Part shown: positions 8,939 to 19,004 of the stretch, piece by piece
Position numbering within the stretch: the first letter of the stretch is position 1
How the letters are laid out: every line of letters begins with the position of its first letter
From: Synechococcus sp. CC9605
GTDB taxonomy: Bacteria; Cyanobacteriota; Cyanobacteriia; PCC-6307; Cyanobiaceae
Length of the DNA: 64,000 nt
Direction: 5' to 3'
NCBI RefSeq assembly: GCF_000012625.1
Contig: NC_007516.1
Span: 1,302,001-1,366,000, forward strand
Program-made: the position numbers and the translations under genes
The notes under the pieces: model-generated
What the model was told of the DNA's origin: nothing
Seen by the model: only the letters and a program-made list of their open reading frames with translations
Databases searched by the model: none

Positions 8939-10913
8939 CGTCCCAAGGTGCAGGGTCACGCCGGCTCAGACCACGGCCACGGTCATCCGGACGGCTGGGA
9001 GGACCCCAGGGGTCATCGTCCCAGTCATCGGCAAACAGCTCATCCTTGAGGGAACCCAGGGTGTTGCGGATCCCCTGAAGCGGGCTGCCATCGGCCTGAC
9101 GTTCCGCCGACAGACGACGGTTCAGCCCGAACAACGCCTCTTCGAGACCACTCACGCAGAGATCAAGCTCCTGAAGGTCGTTGTTGGCGATGCAGTCCTG
9201 CACGTCACGCATGGCCATTTCAACGGCCCGTTGCTGCCGTTCAGCCCCATAGGGCCCAAGCTCGAGCGACGCATCCCGCAGCCGCCGTTCCGCTTGGGCG
9301 AGCAAGGTCTGAGCCCGGTTACGGCGCTCGATCTGGTTGCGTTTGCGCCTGTCTTCATCAGCCTTAGCTTCGGCCTCAGCCAGCAGAGCGGTCACATCCT
9401 CTTCATTGAGGTTCGAGCCACCCTGGATCGACACCGACTGTTTGCGGCCCGTGGTGCGGTCGGTGGCACTCACCTGCAGCAGGCCATTGGCATCGATGTC
9501 GAAGGCCACCTGAACCTGGGGCACCCCCCGCGGCGCCGGTGGGATCCCGGAAAGCCGGAAACGACCGAGGGATTTGTTGTCCGTCGCCATCTGGCGCTCC
9601 CCTTGCCAGACATGGATTTCCACGGACGACTGATTGGCCTCCGAGGTGCTGAACACATCGGATTGGCGCACGGGAATCGGCGTGTTGCGGGGAATCAGCA
9701 CCTTCATCAATCCACCGATCGTTTCCAGTCCCAGCGACAGGGGGGTGACGTCATTGAGCAACAGATCTCTGAGTTCACCCGTGAGAATCCCGGCCTGTAC
9801 CGCAGCACCGATCGAGACCACCTCATCCGGATTCACCGATTGGCAGGGATCAATCGGCACCAGGGTGCGCACCAATTGCTGAACCATCGGCATCCGCGTG
9901 GAGCCACCCACCAGCACGACGTCATCAATGTCGTCTGCTGACCAACCGGAATCGCGCAGGGCCGCCTGAACCGGACTCAGCAGACGATCCAGCAGATCCG
10001 GGGAGAGGCCCTCGAAGGTGGCTCGATCCAACCGGGTTTCAATGTGCAGCGGACCATCGCTGCTGGTGGCGATGAAGGGAAGTGAAATCGGAGTGCTGAG
10101 CACACCTGAGAGCTCCTGCTTCGCCTTCTCAGCCGCTTCCGTCAACCGCTGCAGAGCCTGACGATCGCGCCGAAGATCAACCTTGTGCTCTTGCTCAAAG
10201 GCATCAGCCAGCCAGTTGACGATGCGCTGATCGAAATCGTTGCCGCCGAGCTGCGTGTCGCCGTTCGTCGCCTTGACGTCAAAAACGCCATTGGCGATGC
10301 GCAGCAGCGACACGTCAAAGGTGCCGCCACCGAGGTCGAAGACCAAGACCCGTTTGACGGCGCTGCGATCAAAGCCGTAGGCCAGAGCTGCCGCGGTGGG
10401 CTCGTTGAGGATGCGCTCCACCGAGATGCCCGCCAGGCGTCCAGCGTCGCGGGTGGCCTGGCGCTGCGCATCATTGAAATAGGCGGGCACGGTCACCACC
10501 GCCGCCTCCACCGGTTCACCCAGGTAAGTAGACGCGTCATCCACCAATTTGCGGATGATGCTGGCCACCAGCTCTTCGGGCGCGTATTCACGCTCGGTCA
10601 CCGGGCAAGGCACCCGAACCTGCCCCTGGTCGTTGGCACGCACCGTGTAGGGAACCGACAGGCTGCTGTCCTCGAGTTCGTCCCAGTCCCGGCCGACAAA
10701 CCGCTTGAGGTTAGAGAAGGTGTTACGGGGGCTGAGCACCAGCTGACGCCGGGCCAGCTGACCCACCAGCAGTTCCTGATCCTTCGTATAGCCAACAACG
10801 GATGGGGTGGTTCGTCCGCCTTCGGCATTGGCGATCACATGGGGACGACCTGCCTCCAGCACAGCGACAACCGAATTGGTGGTCCCCAGATCGATTCCGA
10901 CGATCCGCCCCAT
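8922..10913 (-). CDS. dnaK: Hsp70 chaperone, DnaK3-like
   Basis: A 663-aa Hsp70. The ATPase domain opens with GRIVGIDLGTTNSVVAVLE; FDLGGGTFDVSLLRI and ILNEPTAAALAYGFD are present. The substrate-binding domain carries DVTPLSLGLETIGG. The tail is unlike canonical DnaK: an acidic, Trp-rich end (DDWDDDPWGPP; PWDDDIYR). Cyanobacteria encode several DnaK copies, and the one adjacent to a dnaJ is usually DnaK3; assignment to that paralogue rests on context and tail and is inference. It is divergent from pstC. Confidence 0.93.
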   Translation of the reverse strand: MGRIVGIDLGTTNSVVAVLEAGRPHVIANAEGGRTTPSVVGYTKDQELLVGQLARRQLVLSPRNTFSNLKRFVGRDWDELEDSSLSVPYTVRANDQGQVRVPCPVTEREYAPEELVASIIRKLVDDASTYLGEPVEAAVVTVPAYFNDAQRQATRDAGRLAGISVERILNEPTAAALAYGFDRSAVKRVLVFDLGGGTFDVSLLRIANGVFDVKATNGDTQLGGNDFDQRIVNWLADAFEQEHKVDLRRDRQALQRLTEAAEKAKQELSGVLSTPISLPFIATSSDGPLHIETRLDRATFEGLSPDLLDRLLSPVQAALRDSGWSADDIDDVVLVGGSTRMPMVQQLVRTLVPIDPCQSVNPDEVVSIGAAVQAGILTGELRDLLLNDVTPLSLGLETIGGLMKVLIPRNTPIPVRQSDVFSTSEANQSSVEIHVWQGERQMATDNKSLGRFRLSGIPPAPRGVPQVQVAFDIDANGLLQVSATDRTTGRKQSVSIQGGSNLNEEDVTALLAEAEAKADEDRRKRNQIERRNRAQTLLAQAERRLRDASLELGPYGAERQQRAVEMAMRDVQDCIANNDLQELDLCVSGLEEALFGLNRRLSAERQADGSPLQGIRNTLGSLKDELFADDWDDDPWGPPSRPDDRGRGLSRRDPAPWDDDIYR

Positions 10914-10971
10914 ATCCCTGAAAACTTGATCCCCACGCTAACGGCAGGTTCAAACCGGCTCCAGCCCACCG

Positions 10972-10990
10972 CTTAAGCCGTTCTTAATGA
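10972..10990 (+). promoter_or_regulatory. Pho-box-like direct repeats upstream of pstC
   Basis: Two 8-mers, CTTAAGCC and CTTAATGA, are spaced 11 bases start to start. This resembles the cyanobacterial PhoB/SphR box built from 8-base PyTTAAPyPy repeats with 3-base spacers. A convincing third repeat is not seen. The position, about 50 bases before the pstC start, fits phosphate-starvation control of the pst operon. Confidence 0.6.
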
Positions 10991-11037
10991 CTAGAAAAGG
11001 GTCGGGTCATACGTTGTAAGGGCGCGCCCCTGGATGC

Positions 11038-11985
11038 ATGTCCGACCCGGACAGTCGTTACTTGCTCCGAAGCCGTCCACCGGCAGAAAAGCTGGTGGAC
11101 ATCAGTTTCAAAAATCTTTCAATCGCCATGGCCTCCGTCGTGGCGATTGTTCTGTTCTCGATTCTGATTGTTGTTTTCCAGGCGAGCCTGGAATCCATGG
11201 CCCGCTACGGCTGGCAGTTCCTGGTCACCTCAGACTGGAATCCGGTGGACGATCAGTACGGGGCCGGGGCGGCCATCTACGGCACCTTGATCACATCACT
11301 GCTGGCCTTGTTGATTGCGGTGCCCCTCGGGGTCGGCACAGCCATCTTCATCACCGAGAACATCATCCCCAAGCGGATCCGGGACGTAATCGGCCTGATG
11401 GTGGAGCTGCTCGCAGCGATCCCATCGGTGGTTCTTGGCCTCTGGGCCATCTTTGTGATGGAGCCATTCATCCGTCCGGGGCTTGAACTGCTTTATCAAC
11501 TGTTCAATTGGTTCCCCCTGTTCAGCACCCCGCCGATGGGTCCAGGCACCATTCCTGCGGTGTTGATTCTGGTAGTGATGATCCTGCCGATCATCACGGC
11601 GATTTCCCGTGATTGCCTGAATCAGGTTCCTCAGAAACTGCGCCAGGCGGCCTATGGAGTAGGCACAACCCGCTGGGGCGCCATCATCAATGTGATTCTC
11701 CCGGCAGCAATTTCAGGAATCATTGGCGGTGTGATGTTGGCCTTGGGCCGCGCCATGGGCGAAACCATGGCCGTGACAATGATCATCGGCAATTCCAACA
11801 ACTTCAGTATTTCGCTGCTGGCACCCGGCAACACCATCTCGGCGATGCTGGCCAATCAATTTGGTGAAGCGGATGGCTCACAGGTGTCATCGCTGATGTA
11901 CGCAGCATTTGTGCTGATTGTTCTCACCCTGTGCGTGAATATTTTTGCCCAGTGGATTGTGAAGCGTTTGAGCCTGAAGTACTGA
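11038..11985 (+). CDS. pstC: Phosphate ABC transporter permease PstC
   Basis: A 315-aa inner-membrane subunit of the high-affinity phosphate importer. About six hydrophobic segments are visible (first near residues 30-50). The permease loop lies in QKLRQAAYGVGTTRWGAIIN, followed by ALGRAMGETMAVTMIIGNS, both typical of PstC. The start is ATG 11038. It is first gene of pstCAB; pstA follows with a one-base gap. No pstS is in the window, so the periplasmic binding protein is encoded elsewhere. Confidence 0.95.
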   Translation: MSDPDSRYLLRSRPPAEKLVDISFKNLSIAMASVVAIVLFSILIVVFQASLESMARYGWQFLVTSDWNPVDDQYGAGAAIYGTLITSLLALLIAVPLGVGTAIFITENIIPKRIRDVIGLMVELLAAIPSVVLGLWAIFVMEPFIRPGLELLYQLFNWFPLFSTPPMGPGTIPAVLILVVMILPIITAISRDCLNQVPQKLRQAAYGVGTTRWGAIINVILPAAISGIIGGVMLALGRAMGETMAVTMIIGNSNNFSISLLAPGNTISAMLANQFGEADGSQVSSLMYAAFVLIVLTLCVNIFAQWIVKRLSLKY

Positions 11986-11986
11986 C

Positions 11987-12904
11987 ATGACTCAGACGCT
12001 CACCCACTACCAAGCCGAGTCAGCCCCTGACCTCAGCTACAAGCCCCTTCAACGCAGAAACATCAGCAGCGGGGCACTCTCGTTTCTGGCGGCACTGTTC
12101 GCAGTCATCGCTGTTCTGCCCCTGATCCTGGTGCTGGGTTACGTGCTGGTGCAGGGGGGCAGCAAGATCAGCCTGGCCCTGCTGACGCAACTGCCTCCAC
12201 CGCCAGGCCTCGAAGAAGGCGGCATCGCCAATGCGATCGTTGGGACCCTGGTAGTGACGGCTGTTGCTGGCCTGATCGCTGTTCCAGTGGGCGTTGGCGG
12301 CGGTGTTTTTCTGGCCGAATATTCCCGATCTGGATGGTTCGCTCAGTTCATCCGCTTCGGCACCAATGTGCTGGCCGGGGTGCCATCGATCATTGCCGGC
12401 GTGTTCATCTACGGAACCATCGTCACCAGCCGAATTCTGTTCGGGAACGCCTACAGCGCTGTCGCCGGTGGCATGGCACTGGCGGTGCTGATGCTGCCCA
12501 CAGTGATCAAAACCACTGATGAAGGCCTGAAGCTGGTGCCCGACGACCTACGGCGTGCTGCCCTGGGGGTGGGCGCATCCCGATTCGTCACCATCATTCG
12601 AATCACACTCCCTGCCGCTTTCACACCAATCGCAACCGGCGTTGTCCTTGCTGTCGCCAGAGCAGCAGGGGAAACGGCTCCGCTGCTTTTCACAGCCCTG
12701 TTCTCACCGTTCTGGTCGGATCTGCTCACGCCGGAAGGGATCTTTTCTCCAATCGCCACCCTCTCGGTGATGATCTACAACTTCGCGATCGAGCCCTACG
12801 AATTTCACAACGAACTGGCCTGGGCCGCATCATTTGTGCTCGTTGTGATGATCCTGGCCCTAAACCTCTTCTCTCGCTGGCTGGCGCGATTTGCTGCCAA
12901 ATAA
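11987..12904 (+). CDS. pstA: Phosphate ABC transporter permease PstA
   Basis: A 305-aa second membrane subunit of the Pst importer. Six membrane segments are apparent. The EAA-type loop [20 protein letters not shown] and [18 protein letters not shown] identify PstA. It lies between pstC (one-base gap) and pstB (20-base gap) and is expected to be co-transcribed under the same Pho-box-like promoter. Confidence 0.95.
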   Translation: MTQTLTHYQAESAPDLSYKPLQRRNISSGALSFLAALFAVIAVLPLILVLGYVLVQGGSKISLALLTQLPPPPGLEEGGIANAIVGTLVVTAVAGLIAVPVGVGGGVFLAEYSRSGWFAQFIRFGTNVLAGVPSIIAGVFIYGTIVTSRILFGNAYSAVAGGMALAVLMLPTVIKTTDEGLKLVPDDLRRAALGVGASRFVTIIRITLPAAFTPIATGVVLAVARAAGETAPLLFTALFSPFWSDLLTPEGIFSPIATLSVMIYNFAIEPYEFHNELAWAASFVLVVMILALNLFSRWLARFAAK

Positions 12905-12924
12905 ATCACTTCTTACATAAAGCC

Positions 12925-13746
12925 ATGACGACTCTTCAACAGCCTCAAGCCACCGAGTCCCACAACACAGACGTCGCCCTTTCCCTGCAGAACGTCACGA
13001 TCAGCTACGGCAATTTCGAAGCCGTCAAAAACGTCTACTGCGAGATTCCCCGCGGAAAAGTAACAGCCTTCATTGGCCCTTCCGGCTGTGGGAAGTCCAC
13101 GGTGCTGCGTTCATTGAACCGGATGAACGACCTGATCGAGGGCTGCTCACTCAAGGGAAGCATCTTGTTTGGAGGCGTTGACCTCTACGGACCAAAGATT
13201 GATCCGGTGGAAGTGCGCCGCAGGATTGGGATTGTGTTTCAACAACCCAATCCATTCCCGAAGAGCATCTACGAAAACATCGCCTTCGGCGCTCGTATCA
13301 ACGGCTACACGGGAGACATGGATGAGCTGGTTGAGCGGTCCCTCCGCCAGGCGGCGGTTTGGGATGAGTGCAAAGACAAGCTGAATGAGAGCGGTTATTC
13401 GTTGTCCGGCGGACAGCAGCAACGCCTTTGCATCGCCCGCACGATCGCAATTCAGCCGGAGGTCATCCTCATGGATGAACCCTGTTCAGCCCTCGACCCA
13501 ATCTCAACGTTGAAGATCGAGGAGACGATGCATGAGCTCAAGAAGAGCTTCACCATAGTGATCGTCACCCACAACATGCAGCAGGCCGTTCGCGTTAGCG
13601 ACATGACCGCCTTCTACAACGCAGAAGCCGTTGAAGGGGGAACCGGGAAGGTGGGTTACCTCGTGGAATTCAACGACACCGACAAGATCTTCAACGCCCC
13701 CCAACAGCAGGCCACCCAGGACTACGTTTCCGGTCGTTTCGGCTGA
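12925..13746 (+). CDS. pstB: Phosphate ABC transporter ATPase PstB
   Basis: A 273-aa ATPase driving the Pst importer. Walker A is [19 protein letters not shown], the signature is [15 protein letters not shown], Walker B is [13 protein letters not shown] and the switch His is in [14 protein letters not shown]. The start is ATG 12925. Length and all motifs are complete. Downstream lies the convergent tRNA-Ser with its own terminator. Confidence 0.96.
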   Translation: MTTLQQPQATESHNTDVALSLQNVTISYGNFEAVKNVYCEIPRGKVTAFIGPSGCGKSTVLRSLNRMNDLIEGCSLKGSILFGGVDLYGPKIDPVEVRRRIGIVFQQPNPFPKSIYENIAFGARINGYTGDMDELVERSLRQAAVWDECKDKLNESGYSLSGGQQQRLCIARTIAIQPEVILMDEPCSALDPISTLKIEETMHELKKSFTIVIVTHNMQQAVRVSDMTAFYNAEAVEGGTGKVGYLVEFNDTDKIFNAPQQQATQDYVSGRFG

Positions 13747-13801
13747 TCGTCCAGCCGGCCCCGAGCAGGGCCGTGATGGGCTTTCCAGCCTCGAAAAAGG
13801 C

Positions 13802-13828
13802 AAAAAAAATCCGGCCCTTATGGACCGG
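13802..13828 (-). terminator. Rho-independent terminator of tRNA-Ser
   Basis: On the minus strand a 7-bp stem (CCGGTCC / GGGCCGG with one G-U pair) around an ATAA loop is followed by an eight-T run (after one A), immediately 3' of the tRNA. Confidence 0.8.
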
Positions 13829-13833
13829 TGAAG

Positions 13834-13920
13834 CGGAGAGCGAGGGATTCGAACCCTCGATAGAGTTGCCCCTATACAGCATTTCCAGTGCTGCGCCTTC
13901 GACCACTCGGCCAGCTCTCC
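13834..13920 (-). tRNA. tRNA-Ser (anticodon GGA)
   Basis: An 87-nt class II tRNA. The acceptor stem GGAGAGC pairs with GCTCTCC with discriminator G. The D-arm starts TGGCCGAGTGG, the anticodon loop is CTGGAAA with anticodon GGA (reads UCC/UCU), a long variable arm follows, and the T-loop is GGTTCGAATCC. CCA is not encoded. Confidence 0.96.
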
Positions 13921-13973
13921 ACCGGCTAAATGGGGCAGGTGAGAATGTAGCAGGGCACTGACAGCTGACCTTC

Positions 13974-14342
13974 ATGCGTCCCAGCCACAGGATCACGATT
14001 CACTGGCGCCAGGAGGGTCGCACCATCACCCACGACGTCCCTGAAGGGGACTACATCCTCCACAGCTTCGAAGAGCAGGGCGATCGACTTCCCTTCTCCT
14101 GCAGAAACGGATGCTGCACAGAGTGCGCCGTTCGTGTGCAGAGCGGCAGCCTCGATCAGCGCGAAGCGATGGGTCTGTCGCGGGAGTTGAGGGACAAGGG
14201 CTACGGCCTTCTCTGCGTGGCCCGCGCTATCGGCCCCCTGGAGGCTGAAACCCAAAATGAGGATGAGGTGTACGAGCTCCAGTTCGGACGCCACTTCGGC
14301 AAAGGGCGCGTCACCGCTCGCATCCCCCTTGAGGAGGAGTGA
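13974..14342 (+). CDS. [2Fe-2S] ferredoxin, FdC2-like
   Basis: A 122-aa plant-type ferredoxin with a C-terminal extension. The cluster motif is CRNGCCTEC (Cys at +0, +5, +8, plus an extra Cys at +4) and the fourth ligand is in LLCVA. The extra Cys, the LSRELRDKGYGLLCVA segment and the tail DEDEVYELQFGRHFGKG match the FdC2 group conserved between cyanobacteria and chloroplasts, not photosynthetic PetF. Its electron partners are unknown. The stop overlaps the next gene's start region (TGA at 14340, ATG at 14345), indicating a shared transcript. Confidence 0.88.
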   Translation: MRPSHRITIHWRQEGRTITHDVPEGDYILHSFEEQGDRLPFSCRNGCCTECAVRVQSGSLDQREAMGLSRELRDKGYGLLCVARAIGPLEAETQNEDEVYELQFGRHFGKGRVTARIPLEEE

Positions 14343-14344
14343 GC

Positions 14345-15232
14345 ATGCCGGAATCGATCTGTAGCCGTGCCGCCCGCGAGGCCGGTCTCAGCCCAAGCGA
14401 TCTGGAGCGTCTTGTGGGCGTGGCGCGTTCAGCGGCCGATGCCGGCGGCCAGGAACTGATGCGCCACTACGGGCGCCTGTCGTCCATCAAGAACAAAGGC
14501 CGCAGCGGCGACCTGGTCACCAATGCTGACCTTGCTGCCGAGCGCATCATCTTGAAGCTGCTGGCGGAGCAGACCCCTGACATTGCTGTGCTGGCGGAGG
14601 AAAGCGGAGCAGCCGGTCAGCAGGACGGTTTGAGGTGGTGTGTTGACCCCCTTGATGGGACCACAAACTTCGCCCACGGCTATCCCTTCTTTGCCACCTC
14701 GATCGGGCTCACCTTCGGCCAGCAGCCTCTTCTCGGCGCCATCGCTGTGCCCTTTCTCAAAGAGATGTATTGGGGGGCACCGGGGATCGGAGCGTTCTGC
14801 AACGACAGCCCCCTTCAGGTGAGCAGCTGCGAACGACTCGAAGACTCCCTGTTGGTGACTGGGTTCGCCTACGACCGGCACACCCGACTAGACAACAACT
14901 ACGCCGAGTTCTGCTGGTTCACCCATCGCTCCCACGGCGTTCGCCGGGGCGGTGCTGCAGCGGTGGACCTGGCCTTTGTGGCCGCTGGCCGCCAGGACGG
15001 CTATTGGGAACGGGGCCTGTCTCCCTGGGATCTGGCGGCGGGAGTGGCGTTGGTGGATTTGGCCGGTGGAACCGTCACCGGCTATGGCAATCGACCCTTC
15101 GAGCTCTCCAGTGGTCGGGTCGTTGCCGCTGGCGCCAGCCTGCATGCGGCGATCACCGAAGGGCTTTCTCAGGTGAAACCACTGCCTGGAGCCGCTTTCG
15201 GTGCACCCGAGGTCACGGCCATGGGATCCTGA
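14345..15232 (+). CDS. Inositol monophosphatase family protein
   Basis: A lithium-sensitive-type sugar phosphatase fold. The metal-binding motifs are [24 protein letters not shown] and, near the end, [20 protein letters not shown]. It could act on inositol-1-phosphate, histidinol phosphate or another sugar phosphate; the sequence does not decide. The start is ATG 14345, preceded by GAGGAG at good spacing; a GTG at 14339 is too close to that site. It sits between an FdC2 ferredoxin and hisZ, so a histidine-related role is possible but unproven. Confidence 0.9.
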
Positions 15233-15254
15233 GGCTTGGCCGAGAGGACGTGAG

Positions 15255-16433
15255 ATGGCGCTGCAACCTGCAGCTGGCGCAAAGGATCTGAATCCACGTC
15301 AGGTGGAGACCAATCGACAGCTGACGGAACGTCTGGCGTCGGTCTACCGCCTCTGGGGCTACGACGAGGTCTCACCACCCCGGGTGGAACGCCTGGCGAC
15401 CCTGATGGCCGGCGGTGCCATCGACAGCTCAGACATTGTTCGTCTTGTGGCCGATGACCCCCTCGGGCTGCGTCCGGAGATGACGGCATCCATCGCCAGA
15501 GCTGCCTGCACCCGATTCGCGGATCGTCAAAGACCGCTTCGGCTCTGGGCCTCCGGCACGGTGTTCCGGACCCGTTCCGCTGATGAGGGGGGGCAGTGCA
15601 TTGAGGAAAACCTGCAGAGCGGCGTCGAACTATTCGGCGTCAGCGGCAGCGAAGCGGAGATGGAGCTGCTCAGCCTGCTGATGGCCTCCGTTCAGACCCT
15701 GGGGCTGCAGACCAGCCAGAAACCAAGGCTGTTGTTGGGGCATACCGCCCTGATGGATCTGGTGCTCCGTCCATTTAATGGTGCAGTGCGTGATCAGATC
15801 CGCACCGCACTGATCGATTTCGATCGTTTGGCCATCGAAAGCTTCGATCTGGCCTACGCCGAGAAGACCAGGCTGCTCTCCCTGATGGACTGCCGCGGCA
15901 CCCCCGACCAGGTGCTGGCTCAGCTCAGCAGTCTCTACGGGGAACAGCCGGTCTTCGATGAGCTGCGGCGGCTCTGTACCCATCTCGCCTCGGCAGCTCA
16001 GGCTCAGGCAGTGACGATCCAGCTCGATCCAACCTTCCAACCCCATTTCGAGCTCTACACCGGCCTGGTGTTCCAGCTCGTTTGTGATGGCCGCAGTTCA
16101 CCGGTGGTGTTTGCCCGCGGCGGTCGCTACGACGACCTGGTGCGCCGTTGCGGCGCTACGGATGATCGGGCCTTTGGCGCAGGGTTCAGCCTCGCGATCG
16201 ATCCGATCCGCGAACTGATTTCAGACCTGGATGCTGCCGAACAACAGCAGTCCGATGTTCTCATTGCTTTTTCAACGGCCTCGAATCTGGAATCCGCGAT
16301 GGAGCGTCAGCGCAGCTGGCACGAGCAGGGACGCACTGCCGTGATGGCCCTTGAACCCTTGTCATCCATGCAGGAGGCTGAGCTGCAGGCGAAAGCCCAG
16401 GGTGGTCTGCAGCTGGATTGGGTCGATCCTTAG
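15255..16433 (+). CDS. hisZ: ATP phosphoribosyltransferase regulatory subunit
   Basis: A 392-aa class II aminoacyl-tRNA-synthetase-like protein without tRNA ligase activity, which partners short-form HisG in the first step of histidine synthesis. Visible are [46 protein letters not shown] and [15 protein letters not shown] (HisS-like motif 3 region). It is shorter than HisS and lacks the anticodon-binding domain, which favours HisZ. The start is ATG 15255, 22 bases after the preceding stop. Confidence 0.88.
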
Positions 16434-16458
16434 GATCCCGCTGTACAGCAGGACCTCC

Positions 16459-16683
16459 ATGGCTCATTCCATCGTCACTGACGTTTGCGAGGGCATCGCT
16501 GACTGCGTTGATGCCTGCCCCGTGGCCTGCATTGACCAAGGCAAAGGAAAGAACAAAAAGGGCACCGACTTCTACTGGATCAATTTCGACACTTGCATCG
16601 ATTGCGGAATCTGCCTGCAGGTGTGTCCCGTTGAAGGAGCCATCGTTGCCGAAGAGCGTCCAGACCTGCAGAAGACGCCCTGA
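16459..16683 (+). CDS. Bacterial-type ferredoxin with two Fe-S clusters
   Basis: A 74-aa protein with eight Cys in two sets: C10, C16, C20, C24 (first cluster, FdxA-like spacing) and C46, C49, C52, C56 (canonical CxxCxxCxxxC followed by Pro). It resembles FdxA-type 7Fe/8Fe ferredoxins. It starts MAHSIVTDVCEGIADC. A 26-base gap separates it from hisZ upstream; htpG follows after about 90 bases. Confidence 0.88.
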   Translation: MAHSIVTDVCEGIADCVDACPVACIDQGKGKNKKGTDFYWINFDTCIDCGICLQVCPVEGAIVAEERPDLQKTP

Positions 16684-16771
16684 GCTGCAGAAAGGTACGG
16701 AGAACCCCCTGAAAAAGCCGTTGAGCCGGGGCAAAACCTGTCTCTAGTGTCTGGTTTTTCGCAGCAAAGGA

Positions 16772-18676
16772 ATGGCGGTGCTGGAGGAACAGGGTCAGAT
16801 TCAGATCCACACCGAAAACATTTTCCCGATCATCAAGAAGGCCGTTTATTCCGGCCACGAGGTGTTTCTTCGGGAGCTTGTGAGCAATGGCGTCGACGCC
16901 ATCAGCAAGCGCCGCATGGCCGCCATGGCCGGCGACTGCAGCGAAGGGGATGACGGAGCCATCCGGATCACGGTGGATCGTGAGGCCAAGACCGTCACCA
17001 TCAGCGACAACGGCATTGGCATGACGGCCGATGAGGTGAAGCGCTACATCAACCAGGTGGCCTTCTCCAGTGCCGAGGATTTCCTGGAGAAGTACAAGCA
17101 GGAAAACGACGCCATCATTGGCCACTTCGGGCTGGGTTTCTATTCCAGCTTCATGGTGGCCGAGCGGGTGGAGCTGCTGACCCGTTCAGCCCGGCCCGAG
17201 GCTGAGGCCGTGCGCTGGAGCTGTGATGGTTCCCCGAACTTCAGCCTCACTGCCGCCGAAAAGGAGCAGCCCGGCACGGACGTGATCCTTCATCTGATGG
17301 AGGACGAGCTCGAATATCTCGAACCGGCCCGGATCCGCACCCTGATCAACACCTACTGCGACTTCATGGCAGTACCGGTGCAGCTGGGAGGGGAAACCAT
17401 CAACAAGATGGATGCCCCCTGGCGCAAAAGCGCCCGAGATCTGAGTGATCAGGACTACATCGATCTCTATCACTACCTGTATCCCTTCCAGGGCGACCCC
17501 CTGCTCTGGGTTCACCTCAACACCGACTATCCCTACAACCTTCAGGGCATTCTTTTCTTCCCCAAGCAGACCGGTCGTGCCGACTGGGAGAAAGGGGAAA
17601 TCAAGCTGTACTGCAACCAGGTGTTCGTCAGCGATTCGATCAAGGAGGTCGTTCCTCGCTACCTGTTGCCCCTGCGGGGAGTGATCGATTCACCCGACAT
17701 CCCCCTAAATGTGAGCCGCAGTGCCCTGCAGACCGACCGACGCGTTCGCTCCATCGGCAACTTCGTCGCCAAGAAGGTGTCCGACCGGCTGCGGAACCTG
17801 AAAAAGGAGGATCCCATGGGTTACGCCGAAGCCTGGGATGCCCTGGCACCCTTCGTGAAGATCGGCGCCATGGAGGACGAAAAGTTCGCGGAGCAGGTGT
17901 CTGAAATGATCCTGTTCGCCACCACCGCAGCAGCAGTGGAAGGTAACGACGCTGACCCGATCGCCTCCGATGGCCGTGCCTTCACCACCCTGGAGGGATA
18001 CCGCAGCCGACTGTCCGCGGATCAGAACAAGCGCGTGCTCTACAGCACCGATGACGTCGCCCAGGCCGGAGCGCTCAACCTCTGGACTTCCCAGGGCGCG
18101 GAAGTGCTGAAGCTGGAGACGGTGATCGACACCCAGTTCATCCCCTGGCTGGAGCATCGCCATGAGGAACTCACCTTCCAGCGCGTTGACTCTGAACTGG
18201 ACGAGAGCCTGAAGGACAACGATGCCGAGCTCACCGATCAGGACGGCACCACGGAGTCAGACCGACTGCGTGATCTGATCAAAGGGGCCCTGGCCAATGA
18301 CAAGGTGACCGTTCAGGTGCAGGCCCTGAAAGCCGAAGGAGCACCGCCGGCCTTGATTCTTCTGCCGGAGCAGATGCGCCGGCTGAACGACATGGGCGCC
18401 TTGATGGAACAACGGCTGCCAGGACTTCCCGAGCATCACGTGCTGCTGGTGAACCGGCGTCACCCCCTTGTGGAAGGGATGCTGAAGTTGCGTGCCGGTG
18501 GTGTGCTGGTGGGAGCGGCGGAAACATCGCCGACCGCAAGCCTGTCCGAGGATGTGGCCCGCCATCTGTATGACATGGCGCGCCTGGGCGTCGGGGGGCT
18601 GGAACCCAATGAACTGGCCGGTTTCCAGACCCGCAGTGCTGAATTGATGGGTGCCTTGATGCAGAGAGGTCTTTGA
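16772..18676 (+). CDS. htpG: Hsp90-family molecular chaperone
   Basis: A 634-aa Hsp90. The N-terminal ATP site has FLRELVSNGVDAISKRR, ISDNGIGMTADEV and GHFGLGFYSSFMVA. The middle domain has RGVIDSPDIPLNVSRSALQ. The C-terminal part is compact, as in bacterial HtpG. The start is ATG 16772. In cyanobacteria HtpG helps heat, cold and oxidative-stress tolerance. The gene precedes rpmB on the same strand. Confidence 0.95.
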   Translation: MAVLEEQGQIQIHTENIFPIIKKAVYSGHEVFLRELVSNGVDAISKRRMAAMAGDCSEGDDGAIRITVDREAKTVTISDNGIGMTADEVKRYINQVAFSSAEDFLEKYKQENDAIIGHFGLGFYSSFMVAERVELLTRSARPEAEAVRWSCDGSPNFSLTAAEKEQPGTDVILHLMEDELEYLEPARIRTLINTYCDFMAVPVQLGGETINKMDAPWRKSARDLSDQDYIDLYHYLYPFQGDPLLWVHLNTDYPYNLQGILFFPKQTGRADWEKGEIKLYCNQVFVSDSIKEVVPRYLLPLRGVIDSPDIPLNVSRSALQTDRRVRSIGNFVAKKVSDRLRNLKKEDPMGYAEAWDALAPFVKIGAMEDEKFAEQVSEMILFATTAAAVEGNDADPIASDGRAFTTLEGYRSRLSADQNKRVLYSTDDVAQAGALNLWTSQGAEVLKLETVIDTQFIPWLEHRHEELTFQRVDSELDESLKDNDAELTDQDGTTESDRLRDLIKGALANDKVTVQVQALKAEGAPPALILLPEQMRRLNDMGALMEQRLPGLPEHHVLLVNRRHPLVEGMLKLRAGGVLVGAAETSPTASLSEDVARHLYDMARLGVGGLEPNELAGFQTRSAELMGALMQRGL

Positions 18677-18755
18677 GCGGAAGACCTTTTGCTAAATTGA
18701 TTTTTTGGAACTGGTTTTTCAGCTCCAAACAACCTCTCAGTAGAAGGACATTGTC

Positions 18756-18992
18756 ATGTCACGGGTGTGTCAGCTCACCGGTACTCGCGCCAACAACGGC
18801 ATGGCTGTGAGCCATTCCCACATCCGCACCAAGAAGCTGCAGCAGGCCAACCTGCAGCAGCGTCGCCTCTGGTGGGCCGAAGGCAACCGCTGGGTGAAGC
18901 TTCGCGTCACCACCCGCGCCCTAAAAACTATCCAGAAGAAAGGCCTCGGCGCCTATGCCAAGTCTCTGGGCATTAACCTGGCCAAGATCTGA
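18756..18992 (+). CDS. rpmB: 50S ribosomal protein L28
   Basis: A 78-aa basic protein. It starts [20 protein letters not shown], the L28 signature, and contains [17 protein letters not shown] and [16 protein letters not shown]-like regions. No Cys pair of the zinc-binding L28 type beyond the single N-terminal Cys is seen. The start is ATG 18756, preceded by AGAAGGA. Confidence 0.96.
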   Translation: MSRVCQLTGTRANNGMAVSHSHIRTKKLQQANLQQRRLWWAEGNRWVKLRVTTRALKTIQKKGLGAYAKSLGINLAKI

Positions 18993-19004
18993 GATTTTGA
19001 ACGG

